A stretch of 64,000 bases of DNA. Origin: Kitasatospora aureofaciens (GTDB lineage Bacteria > Actinomycetota > Actinomycetes > Streptomycetales > Streptomycetaceae). This document shows, one piece after another, positions 24,358 to 33,429 of this stretch. Position 1 is the stretch's first letter. Every line of letters begins with the position of its first letter. Location: contig NZ_JAHTKP010000031.1 of assembly GCF_019192735.1 (NCBI RefSeq), positions 1 through 64,000 on the forward strand, written 5' to 3'. The notes beneath the pieces were generated by a model, which was not told the DNA's origin, ran no database searches, and worked only from the letters and a program-made list of their open reading frames with translations. The position numbers and the translations under genes are program-made.

Positions 24358-25794
24358 ATGACCGGAACACGTTCCACGCGCCACGTCCTCCGCGCCGCCT
24401 GCACGCTGGCCGCGGCCGCACTGGCCGTCACGGCGGCGGCGCCCGCGCAGGCGGCCGAGCCGACCGCCGTCACCGAGCGGGTGTCCGTCGGCCTCGACAA
24501 CACCCAGCCGAACGGCGCCTCGTACGCCCAGGGCCTGAGCGCGGACGGCCGCCTCGCCGTCTTCACCTCGACGGCCTCCAACCTCGTGCGCGGCGACACC
24601 AACGGCAAGTCCGACGTCTTCGTCCGCGACCTGCGCACCGGCACCACCGAGCGGGACAGCGTCGGCGAGGACGGCGCCGAGGCGAACGGCGACTCGTTCG
24701 AGGCCACCATCAGCGGCAGCGGCCGCTACGTGGCCTTCACCTCGTCCGCCACCAACCTCGCGCCCCGCGCCAACCTCGGCCTCACGGACGTCTACGTCCA
24801 CGACCGCCTGACCGGCAGCACCGAGCTGATCTCCACCGGCGACGACGCGACCGCACCGCAGAAGGACCGTTCCTCCGGCAGCCCGTCGATCAGCTGGGAC
24901 GGCCGGTACGTCGCCTACCAGTCCAACCGCTCGGACCTGGCGCCCGGCAAGGTCACCTGGCGCGGCGGCAACATCTACGTCACCGACCGCTGGACCGGGG
25001 AGACCCGCCTGGTCAGCGTCGGGGCGGACGGCTCGGAGGCCAACAACTCCTCCGCCTCGCCGGTGATCAGCGCGGACGGCAGCACCGTCGGCTTCATCTC
25101 CAAGGCGGGCAACCTCGTGGCCAAGGACCAGCCCGGAGCATCCGCCCCGGAGACCCCCGCCGACCAGAACGCCCCCGCCGACGAGGACTTCGCACGCCCG
25201 TCCCTCCGCACCGGCGACCAGCAGGAGATCCTGAAGCCCCGCAACTACCCGTTCTTCGTCCGCAACCTCGCCGACGAGGAGACCCGCCTCGCCAGCCCGG
25301 ACGACAAGGGCAGCTACCGGGGCGCGGTCAGCCCGAGCCTCAGCCCCGACGGCCGGTTCGCGGTCTACTCGACGCCCGTCTCGCACGGCAGCAGCCCGTG
25401 GGCGCGCCACCTGGAGGTGTACGTCCGCGACCTGGAGCAGGGCACCGAGCGCTCGGTCACCGTCGCGCTCCCGGGCACCACGACCGTCCGCGACTCCTAC
25501 GACGGCCGGATGACGGCGGACGACCGCTGGGTGTACTTCAGCTCCGCGGCCGACAACCTGGTGCCCGGCGACACCAACCAGGTCTCGGACGTCTTCCGCT
25601 TCGACCTGTGGAACAACCGCACCGAGCGGGTCAGCGTGGCCACCGACGGCTCGCAGACCTCCGGCGCGTCCACCGGGCCGTTCATCGACGCGCTCGGCAC
25701 GACGGTGGTGTTCACGTCGGAAGACGGCACGCTCGTCCCCGGCGACACCAACAAGGCGGCCGACGTGTTCGTCCGCCGACTGCCGCGGCGGTAG
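24358..25794 (+). CDS. Secreted TolB-like beta-propeller protein
   Basis: A 478-aa exported protein. A Sec signal peptide with cleavage near APAQA-AE ends at about residue 32. The rest is built from repeated blades of about 55-65 residues with the recurring pattern VSVG..G..AN..S..P.IS.DGR.VAF.S.A.NLV.GDTN...DVFVRDL, typical of WD40-like/PD40 TolB propellers. The ATG at 24358 follows GGGAGGGA and is preferred over one 72 nt upstream. The blades may bind a protein or polysaccharide ligand. No enzyme motif is evident. Confidence 0.85.
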   Translation: MTGTRSTRHVLRAACTLAAAALAVTAAAPAQAAEPTAVTERVSVGLDNTQPNGASYAQGLSADGRLAVFTSTASNLVRGDTNGKSDVFVRDLRTGTTERDSVGEDGAEANGDSFEATISGSGRYVAFTSSATNLAPRANLGLTDVYVHDRLTGSTELISTGDDATAPQKDRSSGSPSISWDGRYVAYQSNRSDLAPGKVTWRGGNIYVTDRWTGETRLVSVGADGSEANNSSASPVISADGSTVGFISKAGNLVAKDQPGASAPETPADQNAPADEDFARPSLRTGDQQEILKPRNYPFFVRNLADEETRLASPDDKGSYRGAVSPSLSPDGRFAVYSTPVSHGSSPWARHLEVYVRDLEQGTERSVTVALPGTTTVRDSYDGRMTADDRWVYFSSAADNLVPGDTNQVSDVFRFDLWNNRTERVSVATDGSQTSGASTGPFIDALGTTVVFTSEDGTLVPGDTNKAADVFVRRLPRR

Positions 25795-25997
25795 CCGCAA
25801 CCCGGTCTGGCCTGCCATGCACGGACGCACGACAGGCCCGACCGGTTCACGTCAAGCGAAGACTTGGCTCAGGTTCGTTGACTGACGCTTTGTCAATTGT
25901 TAACCATCTCTGGTCTACTCGCATAGATCGCGCGGTGATGGCATGGACACACCGCTCGGCGGACCGCGCCGAGCCCGCGTCAGGGAGCCATCCCCAC

Positions 25998-26564
25998 ATG
26001 CTTCGTTCCCACCGCCTCGCCCCCACCGTGGCCGCCGTCGTCCTGACCGCCGCCGCGTTCGCCGGTGGCACCGCGCACGCCGCCGCCCCCGCCCCGCACG
26101 CCCCGAGAACCGCTCTCGACCAGACCTGCTCGCAGGCCTACCTCCCGCTGCCCGACCCCACTTGCACCCCGGGCGCGACCAACCCGGACGTCACCCAGGC
26201 CACCATCGACGACACCATCTGCGTCCCGGGCTACAGCACCTCGATCCGCCCGCCGTCCAGCTACACCACCAAGCTGAAGATCCAGCAGATCGCCGAGTAC
26301 GGCTACGCCGACACCGACACGTCCTCCTACGAGGAGGACCACTTCATCCCGCTGTCCCTCGGCGGCCACCCGACCGATCCGCACAACCTCTGGCCGCAGC
26401 CGCAGTACCCGACCGGCCCCAACGGCCAGACGTCCCGCGACAAGGACACCGTCGAGTACAAGCTCTACAGGGCCGTCTGCAACCACCAGGTGGACCTGGT
26501 CCCCGCCCAGCAGGCGATCGTCACCGACTGGACCACCGCGCTCTCGGTTCTCGGCCTGAGCTGA
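25998..26564 (+). CDS. Secreted HNH-like nuclease-fold protein
   Basis: A 188-aa exported protein with a signal peptide ending near GGTAHA-AA. The mature part contains EEDHFIPLSLGGHPTDPHNLWPQPQ, an HNH-like motif (DH...N) found in small extracellular actinomycete proteins. Paired cysteines (mature region DQTCSQAY, PTCTPG, TICVPG, RAVCNH) suggest disulfides. Nuclease activity is possible because the DH and distal Asn ligands are present, but this is untested. AT-rich sequence upstream (25870-25930) is a likely promoter. Confidence 0.75.
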   Translation: MLRSHRLAPTVAAVVLTAAAFAGGTAHAAAPAPHAPRTALDQTCSQAYLPLPDPTCTPGATNPDVTQATIDDTICVPGYSTSIRPPSSYTTKLKIQQIAEYGYADTDTSSYEEDHFIPLSLGGHPTDPHNLWPQPQYPTGPNGQTSRDKDTVEYKLYRAVCNHQVDLVPAQQAIVTDWTTALSVLGLS

Positions 26565-26674
26565 CCGCCCGGGCCGGGGGTGCGACGCGAACGGTCGCAC
26601 CCCCGGCTCCCGGACAGTCTCACCCGCGGCTCCCAACGTGAGCGCCCGCGCCTCCCAACATCAACACCCCCGCC

Positions 26675-28144
26675 TCACAGCGTGAGCTCCCGCGCCGACG
26701 CCCGGATCGGCGCCGGGAGGTCCGTACCGCCCCGCAGGTACCGGTCCACCGCCGCGGCCGCCGCCCGCCCCTCGGCGACGGCCCACACGATCAGCGACTG
26801 CCCGCGCCCGGCATCCCCGGCGACGAACACGCCGTCCACGCCCGTCGCGAACGAGTCGTCCCGGGCGAACGTCCCCTCCGGCCGGGTGGCGAGGCCGAGT
26901 TGGGCGGTCAGCGGCTGGTCCGGCTCGGGGCCCGCGAAGCCCAGCGCGAGCAGCACCAGCTCCGCCGGGACGGCCCGCTCGGTCCCTGCCCGGGGACTGC
27001 GGTCGGCCGGCTCGGCCTCGGCGAAGCGGACGGCCGCCAGCCGGCCGTCCGGGCCGGCCTCGAAGCCGACCGTCGCCGCCGCGAACACCCGGGGCCCGGC
27101 CGCCGCCGCACCGCACTCCTCGTGCGAGGTGGTCTCCCGGTACACCTTCGGGTGCACCGGCCAGGGCTGCCCGGCCGCCCGGCGCGCCGGCGGGCGCGGA
27201 TTGATGTCGAGCTGGGTGACGGACGCCGCCCGCTGCCGCAGCGCCGTGCCCAGGCAGTCCGCCGCGGTGTCCCCGCCGCCGACGATCACCACGTGCCGGC
27301 CCTCGGCGGACAGCGGCGAGACCGGGCAGTCGCCCTCGTCCACCCGGTTCGCCCAGGTCAGGTACCCGGTCGCCGGGTGCACCCCCGGCAGCGAGCGGCC
27401 CGGCACCGGCAGGTCCCGGTCGGCGGTCGCGCCCACCGCGACGACCAGCGCGTCGCACCCGGCGCGCAGTTCGCCGGCCGGCACGTCCCGGCCGACGCAC
27501 ACGCCGCACCGGAAGAGCGTGCCCTCGGCCCGCATCTGGTCGAGCCGCCGGTCCAGCCGGTGCTTCTCCAGCCGGAACGGCGGGATGCCGTAGCGCAGCA
27601 GCCCACCCGGACGGTCCGCCCGCTCGTACACCGTCGTGGCGTGCCCGGCGCGGGTCAGCTGCTGGGCCGCCGCCAGCCCCGCCGGGCCCGAGCCGACCAC
27701 CGCCACCCGCCGGCCGCTCGGCCGTTCCGGCGGCTGCGGCCGGTCCCAGCCACGCTCCCACGCCCGGTCGGCGATCGCCAACTCGACGTTCTTGATCGTC
27801 ACCGCCGCGCCGCCGATCGCCAGCACGCACGCGCTCTCGCAGGGCGCCGGGCAGAGCCGCCCGGTGAACTCGGGGAAGTTGTTCGTCGCCAGCAGCCGCG
27901 CTGCCGCCGCCTGCCAATCCCCGTCGGCCACCAGTCGGTTCCATTCCGGCACGAGGTTCCCGAGCGGGCAGGCGCTGTGGCAGAACGGCAGTCCGCAGTC
28001 CATGCACCGCGCGGCCTGCCCGCCGACCACCGGCAGCAGCGCCCCGGGGCGGTACACCTCCTGCCAGTCCCCCACCCGCTCCTGCGCGTCCCGACGCGCG
28101 CGCTCCTCGCGCGGGGTGTTGAAGAAGGCCATCCGGTCTGCCAT
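26675..28144 (-). CDS. gltD: Glutamate synthase small subunit (GltD)
   Basis: A 489-aa FAD/iron-sulphur protein. The N-terminal Cys clusters CMDCGLPFCHSACPLGN and CPAPCESACVLA bind 4Fe-4S centres. GRRVAVVGSGPAGLAAAQQL is the FAD-binding motif, HVVIVGGGDTAADCLGTALR the NADPH-binding motif, and GVFVAGDAGRGQSLIVWAV closes the flavin site. GltD passes electrons from NADPH to the glutamate-forming large subunit. No gltB is present nearby, so this is an orphan copy that may serve another partner. The ATG at 28144 gives the canonical MADRMAFFNTPREE start. Confidence 0.9.
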   Translation of the reverse strand: MADRMAFFNTPREERARRDAQERVGDWQEVYRPGALLPVVGGQAARCMDCGLPFCHSACPLGNLVPEWNRLVADGDWQAAAARLLATNNFPEFTGRLCPAPCESACVLAIGGAAVTIKNVELAIADRAWERGWDRPQPPERPSGRRVAVVGSGPAGLAAAQQLTRAGHATTVYERADRPGGLLRYGIPPFRLEKHRLDRRLDQMRAEGTLFRCGVCVGRDVPAGELRAGCDALVVAVGATADRDLPVPGRSLPGVHPATGYLTWANRVDEGDCPVSPLSAEGRHVVIVGGGDTAADCLGTALRQRAASVTQLDINPRPPARRAAGQPWPVHPKVYRETTSHEECGAAAAGPRVFAAATVGFEAGPDGRLAAVRFAEAEPADRSPRAGTERAVPAELVLLALGFAGPEPDQPLTAQLGLATRPEGTFARDDSFATGVDGVFVAGDAGRGQSLIVWAVAEGRAAAAAVDRYLRGGTDLPAPIRASARELTL

Positions 28145-28326
28145 CGCGGCCTCCGGCAGGGCGTGCCGACACGGACCCGGCGGCCCGCCTCGGCAGACGC
28201 GCCTCCGTGTGGCCACCGTACGCCCGCGACGGACTACGCGGAAGCGCCTACCTACCTCGCCCTGCCCGCCCCCTCGCCCGCCCGGCCCCCCGTTCCGGGC
28301 GGACGACGGGAGCGCACACACCGCCC

Positions 28327-28794
28327 CTACGCGGACCGCCTGCTGAAGTCCATGGTCCAGTTCGTCACCCACGTCTCCCCGCCGTCCGTCGAGAAGGCCT
28401 GCTCCCAGCGCGCGGAGTCCGCCGTGACGCCCGACCAGACGAAGCGCGCCCGCACCGGCGTGCCCTCGTACGTGTCGTTCCCGTAGAACTCGCCCCGCCC
28501 GTCCGTCCAACGCCCGGTCACCGGCGGGAAGAGCGTGCCGGTGCGGCTGCTGGACCAGTACAGCGACCACTCCTCGCGCACCGGGTCGTACAGCCGCAGG
28601 GTGAGCCCGGCGAACCCCTTCGTCGGGAACTCGATCTCGTCGAAGTTGGCGTTCCCGCCGAAGTGCCGCGAGCCCCGGGTGACGGCCGGGAACTCCTCCC
28701 AGGGGCTCTCCGGGTCGAGGAAGTCGGCGCGGAAGCGGTTGGCCACGTCCCAGCAGCCGACGAGGAAGTCGAAGTCGTTGATCTCAAGTGCCAT
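28327..28794 (-). CDS. DUF1579-like small protein
   Basis: A 155-aa soluble protein rich in aromatic residues (DFDFLVGCWDVANRF near the N-terminus, then several beta-strand-like stretches such as LRLYDPVREEWSLYWSSS). It resembles lipocalin-like DUF1579-type proteins that are often annotated as hypothetical. It is divergently transcribed from a WYL regulator with only 33 bp between starts, so both promoters must overlap and it is a likely target of that regulator. Ligand unknown. Confidence 0.65.
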   Translation of the reverse strand: MALEINDFDFLVGCWDVANRFRADFLDPESPWEEFPAVTRGSRHFGGNANFDEIEFPTKGFAGLTLRLYDPVREEWSLYWSSSRTGTLFPPVTGRWTDGRGEFYGNDTYEGTPVRARFVWSGVTADSARWEQAFSTDGGETWVTNWTMDFSRRSA

Positions 28795-28827
28795 GGCTGG
28801 ACGCTACGACTGCTTCCCTGACATCCT

Positions 28828-29802
28828 GTGTCAGTGAAGTCCGGCCGCCTGCTGTCGATCCTGCTCCTGCTCCAGACCAACGGCCGGATGACCGCCCAGC
28901 GGCTCGCCGAGGAGCTGGAGGTCTCGGTGCGCACCGTGTACCGGGACGTCGAGACGCTCCAGGCCGCCGGGGTGCCGCTGTACGCGGACGCCGGGCACGG
29001 CGGCGGGTACCAGGTGCTGGCCGGCTACCGCACCCGCCTCACCGGACTGAACGCGGGCGAGGCGGAGGCCCTGTTCCTCTCCGGCCTGCCCGGCCCGGCC
29101 GCCGCCCTCGGGCTCGGCCCCGCCCTCGCCGCGGCCCAGCTCAAGCTGCGGGCCGCGCTGCCGCCCGAGCTGCGGGCGGACGCGGACCGGATGCGTGCGC
29201 GGTTCCATCTGGAGGCGCCCGGCTGGTACGCGGAGGACGACGATGTCCCGTTCCTGCCACAGGTCGCCGACGCGGTGTGGCGCGGCCGGGTGATCCAGGT
29301 GCGCTACCGCCGCTGGAAGGAGCCGACCGACGTCGACCGCCGACTGGAGCCGTACGGCCTGGTCCTGAAGGCGGGCCGCTGGTACGTCGTCGCCGGGCCC
29401 GGGCCACGCACCTTCCGGGTCGACCAGATACTCGAACTCACCGAATCCGACGAGGAGTTCACCCCGCCGGACGACTTCGCCCTGGCCGCCTGGTGGCGCG
29501 CCTACGAAGCCGGCTTCCACGCCCGCCTGCACCGCGCCGAGGCCCTGGTGCTGCTCGCCCCCGGCGCCACGGCCCGCCTGGGCGGCGCCGCCGCGCGGGC
29601 CGCCGACGCCACCGGCACCCCCGAGCCGGACGGCCGGACCAGGGCGGTGCTGCCGATCGAGTCGCTCGACCAGGCGCACGCCGCGTTCCTCGCGCTCGGC
29701 ACCGACGTCGAGGTGCTCGCCCCGCCCGAGCTGCGCGCCCGCCTCGCCGACACCGCCCGCGCCCTCGCCCTCCGGTACACCGACGTCGGCCCCAACCACT
29801 GA
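28828..29802 (+). CDS. HTH/WYL-domain transcriptional regulator (YafY-like)
   Basis: A 324-aa regulator with an N-terminal DeoR-type helix-turn-helix (RLLSILLLLQTNGRMTAQRLAEELEVSVRTVYRDVETL) and a C-terminal WYL domain (ADAVWRGRVIQVRYRRWKEPTDVDRRLEPYGLVLKAGRWYVVAG). WYL domains sense small ligands or nucleic acids. It starts with GTG in GTGTCAGTGAAG. The arrangement with the divergent DUF1579-like gene is typical of a regulator and its single target. Confidence 0.9.
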   Translation: MSVKSGRLLSILLLLQTNGRMTAQRLAEELEVSVRTVYRDVETLQAAGVPLYADAGHGGGYQVLAGYRTRLTGLNAGEAEALFLSGLPGPAAALGLGPALAAAQLKLRAALPPELRADADRMRARFHLEAPGWYAEDDDVPFLPQVADAVWRGRVIQVRYRRWKEPTDVDRRLEPYGLVLKAGRWYVVAGPGPRTFRVDQILELTESDEEFTPPDDFALAAWWRAYEAGFHARLHRAEALVLLAPGATARLGGAAARAADATGTPEPDGRTRAVLPIESLDQAHAAFLALGTDVEVLAPPELRARLADTARALALRYTDVGPNH

Positions 29803-29897
29803 CCACCGACCCGCCCGGCGACCGGCCCGACCCGCCGACCGGCCCGACCACCGACCCGCCCGAAGCCGCCGTGCACACGCCAGGGAGAATCTGACGC

Positions 29898-30578
29898 ATG
29901 ACCCACACCGTGCTGATCGCCGAGGACGACCGCGCCATCCGGGACTCCCTCACCCGCGCCCTGCAGCTGGAGGGCTACCGCGTGAGCACCGCCGCGGACG
30001 GCGCCCGGACGCTGGCCGCCCTCGCCGAGCAGCGCCCGGACCTGCTGGTCCTGGACGTGATGATGCCGGACCCGGACGGCCTGGAGGTCTGCCGACGGCT
30101 GCGCGCGGCCGGCGACCGGACGCCGGTCCTCATGCTCACCGCCCGGGTCGAGGTGTCGGACCGGATCGCCGGGCTCGACGCCGGGGCGGACGACTACCTG
30201 GTCAAGCCGTTCGACGTGGGCGAGCTGTTCGCCCGGCTGCGCGCGCTGCTGCGCCGCCACCCGTCGGAGCCCACCGAGGACGTCCTCGCCGTCGCCGACC
30301 TGCGGGTCGAGCCGGGCGCCCGGCGGGCCTGGCGGGCCGGCGAGGAGCTGGAGCTGTCCCGCACCGAGTTCGACCTGCTGGAGCTGCTGACCCGGCACGC
30401 CGGCGCGGTGCTCGACCAGGCCACGGTGTACGAGCGGATCTGGGGCTACGACTTCGGCCCCGGCTCCAAGAACCTCGCGGTGTTCATCGGCTACCTGCGC
30501 CGCAAGCTCGACCGCCCGGGCCTGGCGCCGCTGATCCACACCGTGCGCGGCGTCGGCTACACGCTGCGCGAGTCGTGA
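29898..30578 (+). CDS. OmpR/PhoB-family response regulator
   Basis: A 226-aa two-component regulator. The receiver domain has phosphoacceptor Asp53 (LLVLDVMMPD) and Lys103 (LVKPF). The C-terminal winged helix is OmpR-type (LELSRTEFDLLELLTRHAGAVLDQATVYERIWGYD). Overall it resembles MprA-type regulators. AGGGAG lies 10 nt before the ATG. Its stop overlaps the GTG of the histidine kinase gene (GTGA), so the pair is co-translated. The stimulus and targets are unknown. Confidence 0.9.
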   Translation: MTHTVLIAEDDRAIRDSLTRALQLEGYRVSTAADGARTLAALAEQRPDLLVLDVMMPDPDGLEVCRRLRAAGDRTPVLMLTARVEVSDRIAGLDAGADDYLVKPFDVGELFARLRALLRRHPSEPTEDVLAVADLRVEPGARRAWRAGEELELSRTEFDLLELLTRHAGAVLDQATVYERIWGYDFGPGSKNLAVFIGYLRRKLDRPGLAPLIHTVRGVGYTLRES

Positions 30579-31951
30579 CCGGGCCGGGCCGGTTCCGGCC
30601 GCGCCCGGGGCTGCGCACCACCGTCTCGCTGGTCTTCGCCGCCATGGCCACCCTGGTCGCGGTGCTGATCGGCGCCCTCGGCTACCACGCCGCCGCCCGG
30701 CTGATCCGCGACGACGAGAAGGCCGACTTCACCGCGGCCATCCAGGCGGTGAGCGACCAGGTCGGCCGGCAACGGCTCTTCCCCGGGGACTTCAACGGCC
30801 CGAGCGGGCTGAACGAACAGCTGCTGCGCCCGATCCGGGTCACCGCGCAGGCGCTCGACGCCCACGGCGCCATCCTCCCGGGCACCGCCCGGCTCGACCT
30901 CCCACCCACATCGGACGACCGCGAGCTCGCCCGGGCCGACGCCGCCGCCCGGACGGTCATCAGCGATCGCCGGCTCGACGGCGACACCTACCGGGTGGGC
31001 GTGGTCTCGCTCGGCGGCGGCCGGGGCGCGGTCCAGATCGTGGAGGAAACCGGCGACGTCGAGGACCTGTTGGCGACTCTGCGGGCCCGGATGGTGGGCG
31101 TCGTGGCCGCCGTCGCGGTGATCGCGGGCGCGGCCGGCTGGCTGCTCGCCCGCCGGATCACCGGACGGCTGGTGCGCCTCACCGACGTGGCCGAACTGGT
31201 CGCCGCCAGCGGCCGGCTGGACGTCCCGGTGCCGGCCGCCGGGAACGACGAGGTCGGCCGGCTCGGCCGGGCCTTCGACCGGATGCTGGGCCGGCTCGCC
31301 ACCGCCAAGGAGAACCAGCGCCGGCTCGTCCAGGACGCCGGGCACGAGCTGCGCACGCCGCTGACCAGCCTGCGCACCAACCTGTCGGTGCTCCCCAGCC
31401 TCGACCGGCTGCCGCCCGCCGAGCGCACCGCGCTGCTGGACGATCTGGCCGAGGAGGCCCGGGAGTTGACCCTGCTGGTGGACGAGCTGGTGGCGCTCGC
31501 CGCCGAGCAGAAGGCGGACGAGGAACCGGTCGACGTCGAGCTGGCCGAGGTGGTCCGCGAGGCCGCCGCCCAGGCCCGGCGGCGCAACGGCCGGGAGATC
31601 ACCGTGGACGCCGACGGCACCGTGGTCACCGCCCGCCCGGACGCGCTGGCCCGCGCGGTGGGCAACCTGCTGGACAACGCGGCCAAGTTCGACCCGGCCG
31701 GGGACGCCCCGATCGACGTCGTGGTGCGCGGCCCCCGGGTCGAGGTGCGCGACCGCGGTCCGGGGATCGACCCGGCCGATCTGGAGCGCGTCTTCGACCG
31801 CTTCTACCGGGCCACCGCCGCGCGCAGCCTGCCCGGTTCGGGGCTGGGCCTCGCCATCGTGCACGAGGTCGCCCGCTCGCACGGCGGCACCGCGTTCGCC
31901 GTCAACCGGGACGGCGGCGGCGCGGTGATCGGCTTCACCCTCGGCGACTGA
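30575..31951 (+). CDS. Sensor histidine kinase (MprB-like)
   Basis: A 458-aa membrane kinase with two transmembrane helices (about 14-38 and 171-192) flanking an extracytoplasmic sensor, then HAMP (190-245), HisKA with DAGHELRTPLTSL (His257) and HATPase_c with NLLDNAAKF, RDRGPGI and GSGLGLAIV. The GTG start overlaps the regulator stop. Expression ends at a 21-bp tandem repeat followed by a strong terminator. Confidence 0.9.
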   Translation: MTGPGRFRPRPGLRTTVSLVFAAMATLVAVLIGALGYHAAARLIRDDEKADFTAAIQAVSDQVGRQRLFPGDFNGPSGLNEQLLRPIRVTAQALDAHGAILPGTARLDLPPTSDDRELARADAAARTVISDRRLDGDTYRVGVVSLGGGRGAVQIVEETGDVEDLLATLRARMVGVVAAVAVIAGAAGWLLARRITGRLVRLTDVAELVAASGRLDVPVPAAGNDEVGRLGRAFDRMLGRLATAKENQRRLVQDAGHELRTPLTSLRTNLSVLPSLDRLPPAERTALLDDLAEEARELTLLVDELVALAAEQKADEEPVDVELAEVVREAAAQARRRNGREITVDADGTVVTARPDALARAVGNLLDNAAKFDPAGDAPIDVVVRGPRVEVRDRGPGIDPADLERVFDRFYRATAARSLPGSGLGLAIVHEVARSHGGTAFAVNRDGGGAVIGFTLGD

Positions 31952-31963
31952 GTGACAAGCTGA

Positions 31964-32005
31964 GCAAAGAGCTGAGCAACGAATGCAAAGAGCTGAGCAA
32001 CGAAT
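31964..32005 (+). repeat. 21-bp perfect tandem duplication
   Basis: GCAAAGAGCTGAGCAACGAAT occurs twice head to tail (31964-31984, 31985-32005), immediately after the kinase stop codon. A shorter related word precedes the first copy. Confidence 0.9.
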
Positions 32006-32008
32006 AGA

Positions 32009-32049
32009 GACGGGCCCCGGCGCGAGAACCAGAAGCGCCGGGGCCCGTC
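32009..32049. terminator. 15-bp stem terminator between convergent genes
   Basis: GACGGGCCCCGGCGC (32009-32023) and its exact complement (32035-32049) form a 15-bp perfect stem with an 11-nt loop. It serves the kinase operon and, on the other strand, the efeUO-efeB operon. Confidence 0.85.
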
Positions 32050-32061
32050 GATCGATCAGCG

Positions 32062-33429
32062 TCACACCGCGGCGAGCAGCCCCCGCCCGAGCCAGTCGGC
32101 GTTGTCCTTCACACCCGGCAGGACGAAGAAGTACCCGCCGCCGGTCGGCGAGATGTAGTCCACCAGCGGCTCGTCGATGAGCCGGGTCTGGGTGGCCTCG
32201 AACTGCCGCACCACGTCCTGCTGGTAGCAGCAGAACACCAGGCCCATGTCCAGGTTGCCGGCCTTGTCGATGCCGCGGTCGTAGTTGAAACCGCGGCGCA
32301 GGATGCGCGAGTTGTCGGTGTCGGCGGTGCGCGGGTTGGCGAGGCGGATGTGCGCCTTGAGCGGGATCGCCTTGCCGTCCGGGTCCTTGCCGTAGTCCGG
32401 GGCGTCGGTCTCCTGGTGGCCGTCCAGCGGGGCGCCGGTGTCGCGGCGGCGGCCGAACATCTTCTCCTGCTCGGAGAGCGAGACGCGGTCCCAGAACTCG
32501 ATCAGCATCCGGATGATCCGGATCACCTGGTAGCTGCCGCCGGTCGCCCAGGCGGGCTCGCCCATGCCGTCGGTGACCCAGACCAGCCGGTCCATCTCGC
32601 GGGCCGAGTTGGTGTCCGGGTTGACGATGCCGTCCTTGAAGCCGAGCAGGTTGCGCTGGGCGCCGTCGGGGCGGGACTGGTTCTGGAAGCCGTCGATCCG
32701 CCAGAGGATCTGCAGCGCGCCGCGGGTGTGCCGGGTTATGTCGCGCAGGGCGTGCAGCACGGTGTCCTGGCGGTCGGCGCAGATCTGCAGCGAGAGGTCG
32801 CCGTGCAGCTCGGCGGCCTGCAGGTTGTCGTTCGGGAAGGTCTTCATCGGGGCGAGCTTGACCGGCTTGGCCTTGGCCAGCCCGTAGCGGTCGTCGAACA
32901 GCGAGGCGCCGACGCCGACCGTGACGGTGAGGTTGTCGGTGGGCACGGTCGGCCCGAGGATGCCGCTGTCGGACGGCGGCGCGCCGACGCCGAGGTCCGG
33001 CGGGGTGCCGCCGGCGGTGAGGAAGCGGATCCGCTCGGTCAGGGTCTTGAACAGGTCCTCCAGGCCCTTGCGGTCCTGGGCGACGACCTGGCAGGAGATG
33101 AAGGCCGCGTAGCCCGGTGCCGGGGTGGTGACACCGGCCTGGTGGGCGCCGTGGAACGAGACGGCACCGCCCTGCTCCTGGTGGGTGTCGCCGGCGGCGG
33201 CCGGCTGGGTGGTGAGGGTGAACGCCGTTCCGGCGCCCGCGAGGACGGCGGCCCCGGCGCCCGCGCCGAGCGCAGCACGGACGAAGCTACGACGGGCCGG
33301 GCCGGCCGGGCAGCCGCCCTGCTCGACAGCGTCGGCCGCCTCGACAGACTGGACGGACTGCACGGCCTGGACGGCAGCGGCAGCGTGCGGGAAGGGGCAG
33401 GAGCCGGTGGCTGCGGTGTGGTCGGTCAT
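32062..33429 (-). CDS. efeB: Dyp-type heme peroxidase (EfeB)
   Basis: A 455-aa deferrochelatase/peroxidase. A twin-arginine signal ([11 protein letters not shown], Arg46-Arg47) follows an unusually long N-terminal stretch containing [12 protein letters not shown] repeats. The Dyp motif LLGFKDG (263-267 region) supplies the distal Asp, and AHIRLANPR the proximal heme His. EfeB oxidises Fe(II) or strips iron from heme for the EfeUO importer. Its ATG overlaps the stop of the EfeU-EfeO gene (ATGA), so the two are coupled. Confidence 0.9.
   Translation of the reverse strand: MTDHTAATGSCPFPHAAAAVQAVQSVQSVEAADAVEQGGCPAGPARRSFVRAALGAGAGAAVLAGAGTAFTLTTQPAAAGDTHQEQGGAVSFHGAHQAGVTTPAPGYAAFISCQVVAQDRKGLEDLFKTLTERIRFLTAGGTPPDLGVGAPPSDSGILGPTVPTDNLTVTVGVGASLFDDRYGLAKAKPVKLAPMKTFPNDNLQAAELHGDLSLQICADRQDTVLHALRDITRHTRGALQILWRIDGFQNQSRPDGAQRNLLGFKDGIVNPDTNSAREMDRLVWVTDGMGEPAWATGGSYQVIRIIRMLIEFWDRVSLSEQEKMFGRRRDTGAPLDGHQETDAPDYGKDPDGKAIPLKAHIRLANPRTADTDNSRILRRGFNYDRGIDKAGNLDMGLVFCCYQQDVVRQFEATQTRLIDEPLVDYISPTGGGYFFVLPGVKDNADWLGRGLLAAV

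Noticed and set aside
29803-29897. Repeated CCGACC/GGCCCGA words before the response regulator gene
   Set aside because: Irregular GC-rich low complexity without fixed unit length or dyad symmetry.
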